The notes under the pieces are model-generated. The model was not told the origin of the DNA. It worked only from the letters and a program-made list of their open reading frames with translations, and ran no database searches. Positions 9,401-24,560 of a stretch of 64,000 nucleotides of DNA are shown piece by piece; position 1 is the first letter of the stretch; each line of letters begins with the position of its first letter. Source of the DNA: Streptococcus oralis (lineage in GTDB: Bacteria; Bacillota; Bacilli; Lactobacillales; Streptococcaceae); assembly GCF_001578705.1 (NCBI RefSeq), contig NZ_KQ969037.1:1076814-1140813 (forward strand), read 5' to 3'. Both the position numbers and the translations under genes were made by a program.

Positions 9401-12400
9401 TTGGTCATGAAGTCTGTCAATTTTGGAGCCAAGTCTACAGATTCTTCTAGTTTGACGACACGATTATCCATGTTTTGGTTGATCATGTGCTTACCAAGTT
9501 CGCGGAAGGCTGCTGATACCTTGCTATCTTCAAAATGACCATTTTCTACAAAGTTGAAGGCAATATCATTGATTTTCTTAGCTTCTTCTTCTGATTTCCA
9601 CTGTTTCCATGAGTATTGAGCTCCTGAAAAGAGGGCAATCTTAGATGGTTCAGACTGTTGCATTGGGTTCAACATGATACCAGATAGCAAGCTTGGATCC
9701 ACATTTGGATGAAGGAATTTCTCACCACCACCTAGAATCAAGTGTTGTTTAGAGTTATCTGTTACCGGCCAGTTAATCCAAAGTGAAACTGGGCGATAGG
9801 TCTTGCCACCTGCGGATAGATTGTTCTTGAGAGTTGAAAGGAAGCTTTCAGAAACTTCACCCCAAATCTTACCACCCGTCAAGGTCATGGATGTTGAACT
9901 CGGGAGATTTTCATTGAGGGATTTCAACTCATCTTCACGTCCATTACCCCAATACTGTCCAGGAACAAAGATCATTTCTTTACGAAGACCGCTGTAAGTT
10001 CCCTGCATTTCAGTCAACCAATCCGTCATGTCTTTCATCAAGCGGTTGTAGCTATTGTAGCCTCCAACTGGGCTCGGTGCATCATCTGCTAGGATACCAA
10101 ATTCACGGACACCCACTTTCATCAACTGGGTAAATTTAGCCTTGATGGTTGCCAAATCTTCTTGGTAATGCGCTTCATTGCCAAAGCGGATGCGGTTGTT
10201 CATGAATGGATGGATGGTCCAGACATAGCGGGTTTTACTTTGATTTCCGACACGAGCAAGTTCACGGATTTCAGCTAGTTTTTCTTCTGGATAGAGTTCA
10301 CGCCATTTCTTGTTGTGGTATGGATCATCTTTTGGTGCAAAGAAGTATTGGTTCAATTTCAAATCGCCACCAAAACGCATGAGCTCTACACGATCTGCGT
10401 TAGACCATGGATTTCCATAGTAACCTTCGATGAAACCACGGTTCTTGAGCTCTGCGTAATCTTCTACTGTCACATTGCGAAGAACTGGTACTTGGCTTTC
10501 CTTAAGCATGTGTTTCAAAGTTGTCAAGCCATAGAAGACCGCATCTGTATCTTTCCCGACGATGGAAATCGAATTATCCTTAATTGTCAAGGCATAGGCG
10601 TCAATCTTGTCAAAGAGACCGGCTGAAACCTTGGACAAGTTTTGTTCTGCTTGTGAACCTTGTCCATGTACTCCAAGATAGATATTGGTTGCACCAGCAA
10701 CTGCAGATTTACCAGTTGTATAAGATACTTGATTATCCTGCAAGACACTCTTCAAGCGATTGCGAGTATAGATGTCGAGTTGATCGCCCATAACCAGATT
10801 GACTTGCTTACGAAGGGCTGTAACACCTTCGCCATAGGTCACTTTTTGTGGCGTTGGGAAGACCTTGTACTCTTTCTTGAGATAGTCTGCGCTCTTGCTA
10901 GCAGCTGCAATGCTATCTTCGCTAGCTGGTTTACTTGCTGTGAATTGATCTGCCAATTCAACTGTTCCATCACCGGTTTGGTCTACTTTTGGTTTTTCTG
11001 GAGTAGTTGGTTTTTCTGGTTGACTTGGTGCAGGCGTTTCTTGCTCTTCTTTGACAGGTTTCAATAGATGAACTTCAGCTGCACTTGCAAAACCACCAAC
11101 GCCTTCCAATACTTTCAACTCAATCTTGTTGGTATGTACCGCCGCAAAGTTGACTGTTTTTTCTTGGGCATTGTTGTCCCAGTTTCCTTCTGAAACCTTG
11201 ACCATTTGGCCATCTTTTTGTGCGTAGATTTCGTAGCGAGTAACGACACCATTTCCACCACCTGGACGTGGGAGATAAGTCAAGCCATTGACTTTTTCTG
11301 CTTCTTTCAAGGTCATAGTAAGAGTGTATGGCGCAGTGTCACCAGTCCACTTAGTATGCCAGAAGGTATTTGGATCATTGTCAAAGGCCTTTTCAACAGC
11401 GCCTTCAGTCGCGTTCCCTGGAAGTTGCTGACTGCTTGCGGTTGCAGTAATCTTATCATTTGCAATCAAACGAGGATTTACAAATGGTTTATCTGACAAC
11501 TCTGCACTATGCAAGATTCCTTTGAAACCACCGATGCTTTCAAGCGGTAGTACCAAGCTATTGTGGGCAAAGCGAGGGTGAGCTGGATTTGTGATACGCT
11601 CAATCTTTTCACCATCTACATAGACTTCGGTTGACTGTGGTTTGGTTACGATGGAGATTTGATAACGTTTGTTCTTTTCAAGTTTTTTATTGAATTGAAT
11701 ATGGAACTGTTCAAATTGATAAGCAAGGTAGCCATCTTTATCAGCTAGATAGATACGGTTGTCCCCACTTGTTGAGAAGGTTTGTTCACCGTCTCCAGTG
11801 ACAGTTACATCAAACTTCAAGACATGACTTGGACCAACATCACCTGCCAAGCCTTCGATACTGCTGTCTTTCTCAAAAGCCAATCCCTGCTCGCTTGTCT
11901 TCACTTTCTTGCTCGCATAGTTCTTGACTGTTTCAGGATTGATGGTAAACAAGTCGCTTTGATCAATCTCTTTATCAGGATTTGACTGTGGCGCATAAGG
12001 GCTCGTTGGTAGGGTGCGTTCTGCAAAGGTCGCAGCTGCACGGTCAGATCCCCAAGTGCGCTCTGCAGTGGTTTGCATGCTCTTGAAGAAGCGTTTGAAG
12101 ATGTCATAAGAGGTCAAACCTGTCTCATGAAGGTCGATATTGTCATTCCAAACTGCGTGCCCACCACCAAGGATACTTGGATGAGAAGCTGGTAGAAGTG
12201 GACCGCCACCTGTTCTAAAATCATTCGGTGTCCAGCTATTGTACTGACGTTCGTAGTTTGCATAGTCCCCGTAGGCTGCTTGACTATTGCTTCCACTTGG
12301 CACACTATAGGTCGGTACATCCGTGATGTTGATAATCTTAGCTCCCTGAGCAATGGCTTCATTTGGTCGTTGCCAGCTAATACTCCAGATATCAACTTCT

Positions 12401-14640
12401 ACTCCGTTCCAATCAACAGGAGTGTTCCCACGTTTCGCACTGAGTGAGCCCCAGATTCGAGGGGTATAGCCTTTTCCTTTAATGTATTTGATAAGGTCAT
12501 TGACATAGCGACGATAGCTTTCTCTGCTGCCATAGTATTCATCCGTTCCGATATGAACAGTGGACACGCCATGAAGCGGTGCATCTGGACCATCGAGGAG
12601 TTTGTCATAAACTGATTTGACAAATTTAAGAGTTTCTTCGTACTTGTTATCCAAGTCTAGCATGGCTACGCGCTCAACATTGTGCTTGCCTGCATAATCG
12701 CTCAAACTACCTTGATACATGAGGTCTGGGCGAACTTTGACAAATGATAGTGCATGACCTGGTGTGTCAATTTCTGGCACTAGGTTGATATGCAAGGCCT
12801 TGGCAAGTTTAATCAGATTTTGCATTTCTTCCTTGGTATAATGCTCATCTGATGTCAATTTTTGGCCATTCTTACCGACAATGTCTGTCTCCACACGGAA
12901 ACCAGTCTTGGCATGTTCAAGGACATACTTGAGTTCTTCCTCTTTAGAAAGATTCTTTCCTGCCAAGTGTTCCTTGAGAAAGATATAGTTATCATTAAGG
13001 TGCAACTGCAAGTCGTTCATCTTGTAGTAAGCCATGTTGAGCATGATGTCTACAAGGGTGTCGTAAGGGATAAATTTACGACCTGTATCTAGCATAAAGC
13101 CACGGTGGCTGAAACTTGGGAAATCACGAATTTCGCCATTTTGTAGGTCTGTTTCTCCCATTTGAAGAAGAGTCCGAGTGGCGTAAAAGGCTCCTGTGTT
13201 TGTGGCAGCTTCGATGGTAATCACATTATTTTGGATAGTGATGCCATACCCTTCCTTACCGTAACCCTTGTTTTCAACCTTTTTAAATTCGATTCGTTTT
13301 TGAGCTTGCTTGTCACCTGTTGCTAGTTCCAATCCACGGCTGGCAAGGTCTGACTGGTAGAAGGTTGCTGCCTGATCAAAGCCTGAATTTCCTGTCGCAA
13401 GAACTGTATCTGAAGTGATAGAAGATTGGCCTTCTTTCCCATACCATTGTTGAACAGCTGGTGCTACTTTTGGTTTGACACCCACACCTTCGTCCTGATG
13501 TAGGCCCTTGATGACTACTTCAAATTCCTTAGTGAAAGTATGACTGTCTCTGATTTGTTGGACCATGACCTTGACGCGTTGATCTGTCAAAGGCTTATAG
13601 ATGTGATTTTGAAGGTCAATCACACCTTGCTTGTTGCTTCCGATAAGGCTAACTTTCCCTGGTAAAGTTGGTAAGACAAGAGACTGTCCGTCTTCTGCTA
13701 CTGTTAGTTCGGTTACTTGGCGGATGTCCGTTACCTTACTATGGTCCGGAACGTTAGAATAAGCTCGAATTTCTTGGATTCCAACGTTTCTCCAGTTCAT
13801 TGTTCCCGCTTGGTAATCATTGACCTCCAATTTGAGATACTTAGCTTTGATACTTTCAGCTAGATCTACTTTCTCATCTAAAACAGGTTCTCCTGTTTTG
13901 GTATGAGCGAGTTTCCATTGTTTTTCTCCATTAGCCCCCACATCTTCCTGACCTGCGTAGTAGAGACTCCAAGATTTGATATTTGGGTCATTTTGCCCAT
14001 TACGAAGACGACGATCCCAGTCAATTTCCACATGCTTGATAAGGGTAGTTTTTGGAAGAGTTAATTCAAAAGTTGGTTTTACTGCATCTCTATCTGTAGC
14101 CCAACGGGTATTGTCATCTCCATCGATAGCCTTATCTGCAGTAAAGTTGGTCCCAGTCTCATGGTTGCTTGCCTGAGCAGTAGCACCCTCGAGATGGTTG
14201 ACATCTTCTCTATCTTCGATTGTCTTTTCAGCTGGTTTTACTGCTGGTGTAGTGGTTTCCGCAGGTTGTTTGTCTGCCTTTGGTGTTTCAACCGGTTTCG
14301 GCGTTTCTGTTGGCTTGGGAGTTGCAGGATTTGTCTCTGGTTTTGCCTCTTCACTTGCTGCAGGATTGGTTCCCTCATCAGTCGATGGAGTTTCTTCATG
14401 ACTTGCTTCTGTTGCAGCTTCTGCATCTGCTTTTTCAAGCGCAGCGGCTAAATCATCTGGTAGCTTATCCAGGGCTTGAACATGAGTGATACTTCCCTCT
14501 GTCTCTGAAGGCGCTGCTGTTTCTGCTGCCTGAACCATATTGGCTCCAAAGATACTAGCACCAATCATAACTGAGGCTGCACCAATTGCAAATTTGCGGA
14601 TACTATAATGACAGCGTTTCTCAAAAAAGTGTTTGTCCAT
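6409..14640 (-). CDS. Giant LPxTG surface exo-glycosidase, GH20 + GH84
   Basis: A 2743-residue wall-anchored enzyme predicted to remove beta-linked N-acetylhexosamine from host glycans. Order: YSIRK signal peptide (YSIRK at 12-16); low-complexity Pro/Glu/Thr linker; galactose-binding (CBM32/F5-8C) module (about 140-305); GH20 accessory and catalytic domains (about 395-866) with HIGTDE holding the Asp700-Glu701 pair; LamG-like (about 912-1050) and CBM32-like (about 1060-1190) modules; GH84 N-domain and barrel (about 1262-1660) with GFIEGYYG and ILADDA (Asp1519-Asp1520 pair); helical region; several further CBM32-like modules (about 1890-2440); stalk repeats (about 2565-2680); LPATG at 2711 with hydrophobic and basic tail. 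The start at 14640 follows AGGAG by 4 nt; an upstream in-frame ATG at 14661 has a poorer site. The family annotations 'hyaluronidase' and 'hexosaminidase' may both be attached to it; GH84 more likely means O-GlcNAcase-like activity. I do not recall it between GH101 and pbp1a in pneumococcus. Confidence 0.88.
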   Translation of the reverse strand: MDKHFFEKRCHYSIRKFAIGAASVMIGASIFGANMVQAAETAAPSETEGSITHVQALDKLPDDLAAALEKADAEAATEASHEETPSTDEGTNPAASEEAKPETNPATPKPTETPKPVETPKADKQPAETTTPAVKPAEKTIEDREDVNHLEGATAQASNHETGTNFTADKAIDGDDNTRWATDRDAVKPTFELTLPKTTLIKHVEIDWDRRLRNGQNDPNIKSWSLYYAGQEDVGANGEKQWKLAHTKTGEPVLDEKVDLAESIKAKYLKLEVNDYQAGTMNWRNVGIQEIRAYSNVPDHSKVTDIRQVTELTVAEDGQSLVLPTLPGKVSLIGSNKQGVIDLQNHIYKPLTDQRVKVMVQQIRDSHTFTKEFEVVIKGLHQDEGVGVKPKVAPAVQQWYGKEGQSSITSDTVLATGNSGFDQAATFYQSDLASRGLELATGDKQAQKRIEFKKVENKGYGKEGYGITIQNNVITIEAATNTGAFYATRTLLQMGETDLQNGEIRDFPSFSHRGFMLDTGRKFIPYDTLVDIMLNMAYYKMNDLQLHLNDNYIFLKEHLAGKNLSKEEELKYVLEHAKTGFRVETDIVGKNGQKLTSDEHYTKEEMQNLIKLAKALHINLVPEIDTPGHALSFVKVRPDLMYQGSLSDYAGKHNVERVAMLDLDNKYEETLKFVKSVYDKLLDGPDAPLHGVSTVHIGTDEYYGSRESYRRYVNDLIKYIKGKGYTPRIWGSLSAKRGNTPVDWNGVEVDIWSISWQRPNEAIAQGAKIINITDVPTYSVPSGSNSQAAYGDYANYERQYNSWTPNDFRTGGGPLLPASHPSILGGGHAVWNDNIDLHETGLTSYDIFKRFFKSMQTTAERTWGSDRAAATFAERTLPTSPYAPQSNPDKEIDQSDLFTINPETVKNYASKKVKTSEQGLAFEKDSSIEGLAGDVGPSHVLKFDVTVTGDGEQTFSTSGDNRIYLADKDGYLAYQFEQFHIQFNKKLEKNKRYQISIVTKPQSTEVYVDGEKIERITNPAHPRFAHNSLVLPLESIGGFKGILHSAELSDKPFVNPRLIANDKITATASSQQLPGNATEGAVEKAFDNDPNTFWHTKWTGDTAPYTLTMTLKEAEKVNGLTYLPRPGGGNGVVTRYEIYAQKDGQMVKVSEGNWDNNAQEKTVNFAAVHTNKIELKVLEGVGGFASAAEVHLLKPVKEEQETPAPSQPEKPTTPEKPKVDQTGDGTVELADQFTASKPASEDSIAAASKSADYLKKEYKVFPTPQKVTYGEGVTALRKQVNLVMGDQLDIYTRNRLKSVLQDNQVSYTTGKSAVAGATNIYLGVHGQGSQAEQNLSKVSAGLFDKIDAYALTIKDNSISIVGKDTDAVFYGLTTLKHMLKESQVPVLRNVTVEDYAELKNRGFIEGYYGNPWSNADRVELMRFGGDLKLNQYFFAPKDDPYHNKKWRELYPEEKLAEIRELARVGNQSKTRYVWTIHPFMNNRIRFGNEAHYQEDLATIKAKFTQLMKVGVREFGILADDAPSPVGGYNSYNRLMKDMTDWLTEMQGTYSGLRKEMIFVPGQYWGNGREDELKSLNENLPSSTSMTLTGGKIWGEVSESFLSTLKNNLSAGGKTYRPVSLWINWPVTDNSKQHLILGGGEKFLHPNVDPSLLSGIMLNPMQQSEPSKIALFSGAQYSWKQWKSEEEAKKINDIAFNFVENGHFEDSKVSAAFRELGKHMINQNMDNRVVKLEESVDLAPKLTDFMTKLKAGQDVTAERAALRAEFAKIKEAAELYKASGDKKMVAQIHYWLDNAIDQMNALDAFLTGTEAMATNDAAKLWDSYYKGLKFYEQSQTHTFHYVDHMEKAELGVQHIRPFILSLKEVLASEVQKVLHPDQIISTFITNRTGVEGGLAEVTDGDLATHAIIKSPNSIKTGDYIGMKFNKPVAIQTLTFAMGTQANPRDTFSKAEVQYQDENDNWVTLKEPSYVGNESLLKFENLNIKAKAVRMIATADRENTWFAVQEIAVNRSVEKARSQQATTVSLSSNLVYKLNTSARQITDGKDNTEAMMANADGSNTTPVDAWAQLDLGEVKSVTKVRLRQGTGDKLATGVLEYSTDGTAWQELDRLSGEQTKEVTRAINARYIRVRNTKALDLWWRIQDFSVETRSGNSELTDTNVDALKETPVVDSLGSYELQIPAGTKLPAHSYLGMKLDRIHQIKSIQLKGQANPALSLEYSANAQEWTPASQLTDRSVATHLVRYVRLVNKTDQEQAVTATSLLVTTKEVQPTKLESTTMGIHPTYGSNDVRKLNNLDQLFDGVYNNFVEFSDYAHKDGHVTLKLGSERTIKKIRAYIQDGTQNYLRDGKIQVSQDGKTWTDVVTVGDGVANSQHDDSLTDGWTHDSKMPGNRYIEGELTTPVKANYLRVLYTADYDARFVGFTELVINDGEFVKPINDPTVEGNGGESQGNLYNNLVDGKVLTSYKSEKDKGELVYHLSEPTNANHLRLVSSLPEGAKARVLARTLKDGQDSWTDLGAITSSLQTFAIRNGGSLLDVKLVWEGGKAEFYELASFYQELTEESVQSSKGDEPAPVLEIPEFTGGVNAAEALVHEVPEYTGPVATVGDQAAPTVEKPEFQGGVNAVEALVHELPEYTGPLGTAGDQPALTVEKLDFTGGVNAVEAAVHEVPEYTGPLGTAGDQPAPTVEKPEYKLNLSPLADTKTPEVKHDDQKELPATGESKSDTALFLAGVSLALSALFIAKGKKE
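6595..6950 (-). repeat. PE(F/Y)-GGVNA / PEYTGP stalk repeats in the GH20/GH84 protein
   Basis: Three tandem units of about 39 residues, each alternating a PE-F-x-GGVNAxEAxVHE half and a PEYTGPxxTxGDQ half, just before the LPATG anchor. The DNA copies are nearly alike. The same motifs end the neighbouring GH101 protein. Confidence 0.9.
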
Positions 14641-14671
14641 ATTTCTCCTATTTCCTTTCATCCGCCTACGC

Positions 14672-14687
14672 TAGTAAGCGTTATCAT
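14672..14687 (-). promoter_or_regulatory. cre-like site upstream of the GH20/GH84 gene
   Basis: Minus strand ATGATAACGCTTACTA matches the CcpA consensus WTGNNARCGNWWWCAW at 15 of 16 positions and lies 32 bp upstream of the start codon. It suggests repression when preferred sugars are present. Confidence 0.65.
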
Positions 14688-14697
14688 TTCTCCTTTT

Positions 14698-14726
14698 AAA
14701 AAGGAGAGAACCAAGAGGTCCTCTCC
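14698..14726 (-). terminator. Hairpin terminator between the two glycosidase genes
   Basis: Minus strand GGAGAGGACC, loop TCTT, GGTTCTCTCC and then TTTTT. It lies 87 nt past the GH101 stop. It could end GH101 transcripts or act as a leader hairpin of the GH20/GH84 gene. Confidence 0.75.
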
Positions 14727-14812
14727 AGGTGTTTGATTCATTTTCCGACTCTGACTCCCCTAGAAGTCCAAGTCACTTATCCAAACAATGTAGTTGTGGA
14801 ATAAATAAATAT

Positions 14813-21259
<6,447 letters not shown>

Positions 21260-21277
21260 CTAAATCCTTTCATTTTT

Positions 21278-21293
21278 GAGTAAGCGTTTACAT
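21278..21293 (-). promoter_or_regulatory. cre-like site upstream of the GH101 gene
   Basis: Minus strand ATGTAAACGCTTACTC, 14 of 16 to the CcpA consensus, with a core TGTAAACGCTTAC. It lies 24 bp upstream of the start codon, so bound CcpA would block elongation or initiation. The rest of the 283-bp gap up to aliA holds only AT-rich DNA and the aliA terminator. Confidence 0.7.
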
Positions 21294-21477
21294 TTCCTTT
21301 TTAAAAAATACTCCTTCCTCTGAAAGTGCAATGCTTAACCCCGATAAACAAAAAATAATTATACTTTTAATATAACAAATAATAACTAAGAAAGCAATAG
21401 GAAACAAGTAAAATTAACAAAAATTTTCTCTATTCTGACAAAAAGAGGCTCCAAATTTAGAATCTTTCTTTACAAAT

Positions 21478-21519
21478 GTAAAAAAGGATTCAGCATTCAA
21501 GAGAAATACTAAATCCTTT
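21478..21519 (-). terminator. Intrinsic terminator of aliA
   Basis: Minus strand AAAGGATTTAGTATT, loop, AATGCTGAATCCTTT (with G-U pairs), followed by a T tract; it starts about 18 nt after the aliA stop. Confidence 0.85.
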
Positions 21520-21536
21520 CTTATATTCTGCAACAG

Positions 21537-23522
21537 TTATTTCACATGTTTTGCGAGATCTTCTTGAGCCTTTTTATTCGACTCTTCTTTTTCTTTCATC
21601 CATTTTTCTTGGGCTTTTTGGTATTCTTCTGTTGTTACTGGCTTATCTTGTACTTCTAGATATTTGTACAAAAGGGCTTCGCTCATACCTTTGTTACCTG
21701 AGTAAGCAAACGGAAGAGTAAATGGTACCATCTTAGACAACATTGGACGACCAGTTTGAGAAGTTGTTGGGATGATCAAGGCACTATCTGTCAACCAAGC
21801 TTGGGCAGCAGCATATTTTTCATAACGTTTTGAAACGTCAGTAGTTTCTTCCCCAGCTTCCACAACCATTTTTTCGTAGTCTTCCAAACCAACTTGCTTG
21901 GCAGCAGCGTTGTTGGTTCCATAATCAAATCCTAGGTAGGTCTTCGTGTTTTCTCCTACAGATGGCTTGATGATATCAAGATAGGTAGATGGATCCGCAA
22001 AGTCTGGAGACCAACCAACGTTATCTGAGATATCCCAGTCTTCACCAGCAGCAGTTTCGGCAAAGTAGGTAATATTTAGAACATCGTCTTTTTGAAGTTG
22101 TTGAATATCGACAACGATATTGTCTGTTCCTAAAGTAGCTTCGAGTGACTGTTTCAAGGATTGAACACGTTGAACTTTTGTTGTGTTTGTTTGGTCTACA
22201 GGCATATCCAAGTGAATAGGGAATTGCACCCCTTCTGCTTGAAGAGCTGTCTTAGCCTTGGCGAATTCTGCTTTGGCTTTTTCTGGATTGTAGAGACCAT
22301 CTTGAGCATCATCCAAGTTCACGTTGCTCCACTCATCACCATAGGTCACCAACTTTTCTTTGACCAACTCACCAAAATTTTTCCCATCTGCTTGCACAAA
22401 TGCTGGTGGGACAAACAAGTTACGAAGAAGTTTAGTTGCACCGCTTGCACCGTTTACTTGAGAAGCATAGGCAGTTCTATCAAAACCAAAAGCAAGAGCT
22501 TGACGGAAGTCTTTGTTTAAAAGAGCTTTCTTAGTTGATGTTTTTTGTTCATCAGCTGTCTTAGAAGTATATTGATAGGACTGACGGTCAATATTGATAC
22601 CAACTAAAAAAGTTGCTGAGTCTTGTTGTGTATACACGATGTTGTCTTTAAAGTTTTTTTCAGTTTCTGGATAGCCAGCACTTGTTGGGAAGAGACGCGC
22701 CATTGTGAAGCTACCATCTTTAAAGGCTTCAGTTGGTTTGTTGGTATCCTGACCATCCCAGAATGACAATTTCACTTTGTCAATGTGAACATTGTCCTTA
22801 TCCCAGTAGTTTGGATTTTTTTCAAATTCAACAGAAGATTTGGCGACGATCGACTTGAGCAAGAATGGTCCATTGTAAAGGATGCTACTCGGATCTGTCC
22901 CTTTGGCGAAATCATCCCCTTTAGAGTTCAAAAATTCTTCGTTAACTGGAGCCATTACACCCATCGTTGTCTTAGAGTTCCAGAAGCTTTCTGGCTTGTT
23001 CAATGTGTACTGAACTGTATAATCATCAAGGGCCTTGATTCCTACTTGTGAGAAATCTTTGATTTCCCCTTTTACATAGGCGTCCAATCCTTTGATCGAT
23101 TCTTGGACAAGGTAAAGACCATCAGATTTTTTATCAGCAGCATATTTAAGTCCTGTTACAAAGTCTTGAGCTTTGACTGCCGCGTATTCTTCACCTTCAG
23201 AAGTATACCATTTTGCATCCTTACGGATAGTATAAGTGTAAGTCAATCCATCCTTGGATACAGACCAATCCTCAGCCATAGACGGCACAAAGTTTCCGTA
23301 ACGGTCATTTTCTAGCAGACCATCAACCACGTTACTGGTAATATTTGCTGTAGCTGCTTTATTGGTTGTCAAATAGTTTAGGTTATCAGGATCCGTCTCA
23401 TAAATGTATGAGAATGTCTTCTCCCCTTTAGCGCTCGAACCTGATCCAGAACATGCAGCTAAAGTAGTCGCTGCCAATAATGTCACGCCCGCAAGGGCAA
23501 ATAGTTTTGAACTTTTCATCAT
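21537..23522 (-). CDS. aliA: AliA, oligopeptide-binding lipoprotein
   Basis: A 661-residue extracytoplasmic solute-binding protein (SBP family 5) that feeds peptides to the Ami oligopeptide permease. A lipoprotein signal with lipobox LAAC places the modified Cys near residue 23. The SBP_bac_5 fold runs to the end with the family block GLLENDRYGNFVPSMAEDWSVS near 66-90 and the typical lysine-rich tail ending AKHVK. Two adjacent ATG codons (23522 and 23519) both follow AAAGGAG; the second gives the N terminus MKSSKLFALAG known from pneumococcus. It has its own promoter and terminator. It marks the 3' boundary of the capsule locus. Confidence 0.95.
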   Translation of the reverse strand: MMKSSKLFALAGVTLLAATTLAACSGSGSSAKGEKTFSYIYETDPDNLNYLTTNKAATANITSNVVDGLLENDRYGNFVPSMAEDWSVSKDGLTYTYTIRKDAKWYTSEGEEYAAVKAQDFVTGLKYAADKKSDGLYLVQESIKGLDAYVKGEIKDFSQVGIKALDDYTVQYTLNKPESFWNSKTTMGVMAPVNEEFLNSKGDDFAKGTDPSSILYNGPFLLKSIVAKSSVEFEKNPNYWDKDNVHIDKVKLSFWDGQDTNKPTEAFKDGSFTMARLFPTSAGYPETEKNFKDNIVYTQQDSATFLVGINIDRQSYQYTSKTADEQKTSTKKALLNKDFRQALAFGFDRTAYASQVNGASGATKLLRNLFVPPAFVQADGKNFGELVKEKLVTYGDEWSNVNLDDAQDGLYNPEKAKAEFAKAKTALQAEGVQFPIHLDMPVDQTNTTKVQRVQSLKQSLEATLGTDNIVVDIQQLQKDDVLNITYFAETAAGEDWDISDNVGWSPDFADPSTYLDIIKPSVGENTKTYLGFDYGTNNAAAKQVGLEDYEKMVVEAGEETTDVSKRYEKYAAAQAWLTDSALIIPTTSQTGRPMLSKMVPFTLPFAYSGNKGMSEALLYKYLEVQDKPVTTEEYQKAQEKWMKEKEESNKKAQEDLAKHVK

Positions 23523-23546
23523 TTTCTCCTTTAAAACTTTCTATCT

Positions 23547-23575
23547 ATTATAGAACCTTTTCAGAAAGATGTCAA
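23547..23575 (-). promoter_or_regulatory. Consensus promoter of aliA
   Basis: Minus strand TTGACA (23570-23575), 17-bp spacer, TATAAT (23547-23552): a perfect sigma-A promoter, 25 bp before the start codon. Confidence 0.9.
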
Positions 23576-23578
23576 CAG

Positions 23579-23593
23579 AATTTTCAGAATTTT
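23579..23593 (-). promoter_or_regulatory. CodY-box-like site upstream of aliA
   Basis: Minus strand AAAATTCTGAAAATT matches AATTTTCWGAAAATT at 13 of 15 positions and ends 3 bp before the -35. CodY binding here would fit repression of peptide uptake when branched-chain amino acids are plentiful. Confidence 0.6.
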
Positions 23594-23605
23594 TGGGTTA
23601 GTTTG

Positions 23606-24031
23606 GTATATTCTGAAAAGCGATTTTATAGACCTACTTTTCGCATGCACTTGACGAATAAAAAGATTCTTGACAAGCTCTTAAGCTATTCCGAAGACTT
23701 GAAACACCACTATAATCTTTATCAGCTCTTGCTTTCTCACTTTCAGAATAAGGAACCGAAGAATTTTTTCGGACTTATTGAGGACAATCTAAAGCAGATT
23801 CATCCTCTTTTTCAGACTGTCTTTAAAACCTTCCTCAAGGATAAAGAGAAAATCGTCAACGCCCTTCAATTAGCTTATTCCAACGCCAAATTAGAAGCGA
23901 CTAATAATCTCATTAAACTCATCAAACGCAATGCTTTTGGTTTTCGAAACTTTGAAAACTTCAAAAAAAGGATTTTCATCGCTTTGAACATCAAAAAAGA
24001 AAGGACGAAATTCGTCCTTTCTAGATCTTAG
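23606..24031 (+). pseudogene. Truncated ISL3-family transposase (IS1167-like), C-terminal part
   Basis: About 140 codons of the DDE-transposase C terminus are still open, from FYRPTFRMHLTNKKILDK to the end FGFRNFENFKKRIFIALNIKKERTKFVLSR, the hallmark of pneumococcal IS1167-type elements. The N-terminal two thirds are gone; the join lies about 13 bp from the aliA CodY-like box, so a deletion ran up to the aliA promoter. A perfect 23-nt palindrome (23999-24021) closes the reading frame. It cannot encode an active transposase. Confidence 0.85.
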
Positions 24032-24063
24032 CCGACTTCAATCCACTACAGTTGACAAAGAGC
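24030..24063 (-). repeat. Right terminal inverted repeat of the ISL3-type remnant
   Basis: Minus strand GGCTCTTTGTCAACTG and the following TGAAGTCGGCTAAG resemble the ends of IS1167-type elements and immediately follow the transposase stop. The matching left end is missing. Confidence 0.65.
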
Positions 24064-24119
24064 CCACAAAACAAGTAGAAAAACATAGAGATACAAAATC
24101 ATTATACATCGAAAGGTAA

Positions 24120-24522
24120 ACCACTGATAATAACTGAACGTTAATTCATTGAGCGATGGAAATCAGGGGAGAAATCTCATCGTTACATTACTGGATTCTT
24201 TTTGGGGAAAAGCTTGCTTTCTATCCCTAACTAATCAAAAAAGCAGATATGAGGTTATTCGTTAGCTGATCAACCAAAAAGCAATCAAGCTGTCAATGAA
24301 TCCCTGTTAAGAATCCTACAGAAGCGTTTGGTAAAGAAAGCACCTACTTACACTCACCCCTGTTGTTCATGGGAGAGAGAAACTAATGAAAATCACATGC
24401 GCCTTATCCGCAGATTATTTCCTATAGGATCAAAAACAGCGACTAGAAGACTAGCTGTTCAAATAGAATCTCGGATCAATAATGATCCTAAAAAGATATT
24501 AAACTACAAGACTAACTCTTAG
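24120..24522 (+). pseudogene. Decayed IS30-family transposase remnant
   Basis: Fragments in more than one frame, broken by stops: a piece reading LTNQKSRYEVIR then a stop, and from about 24328 an open piece with THPCCSWERETNENHMRLIRR and the tail NDPKKILNYKT, the conserved C-terminal DDE region of IS30 transposases (usual form WERGTNENxNRLIRR). Non-functional. With the ISL3 remnant it fills the 529-bp gap between the capsule locus and aliA; no terminator for fnlC is evident here. Confidence 0.75.
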
Positions 24523-24560
24523 AGAAATTATCTCAAGTAATCAACTTGAAATTTGACATT

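Noticed and set aside
21354-21400. TATAAT-like element (minus strand) as a full promoter of the GH101 gene
   Set aside because: A -10-like hexamer exists but no -35 at 16-18 bp and no extended TG; kept as unresolved rather than listed.
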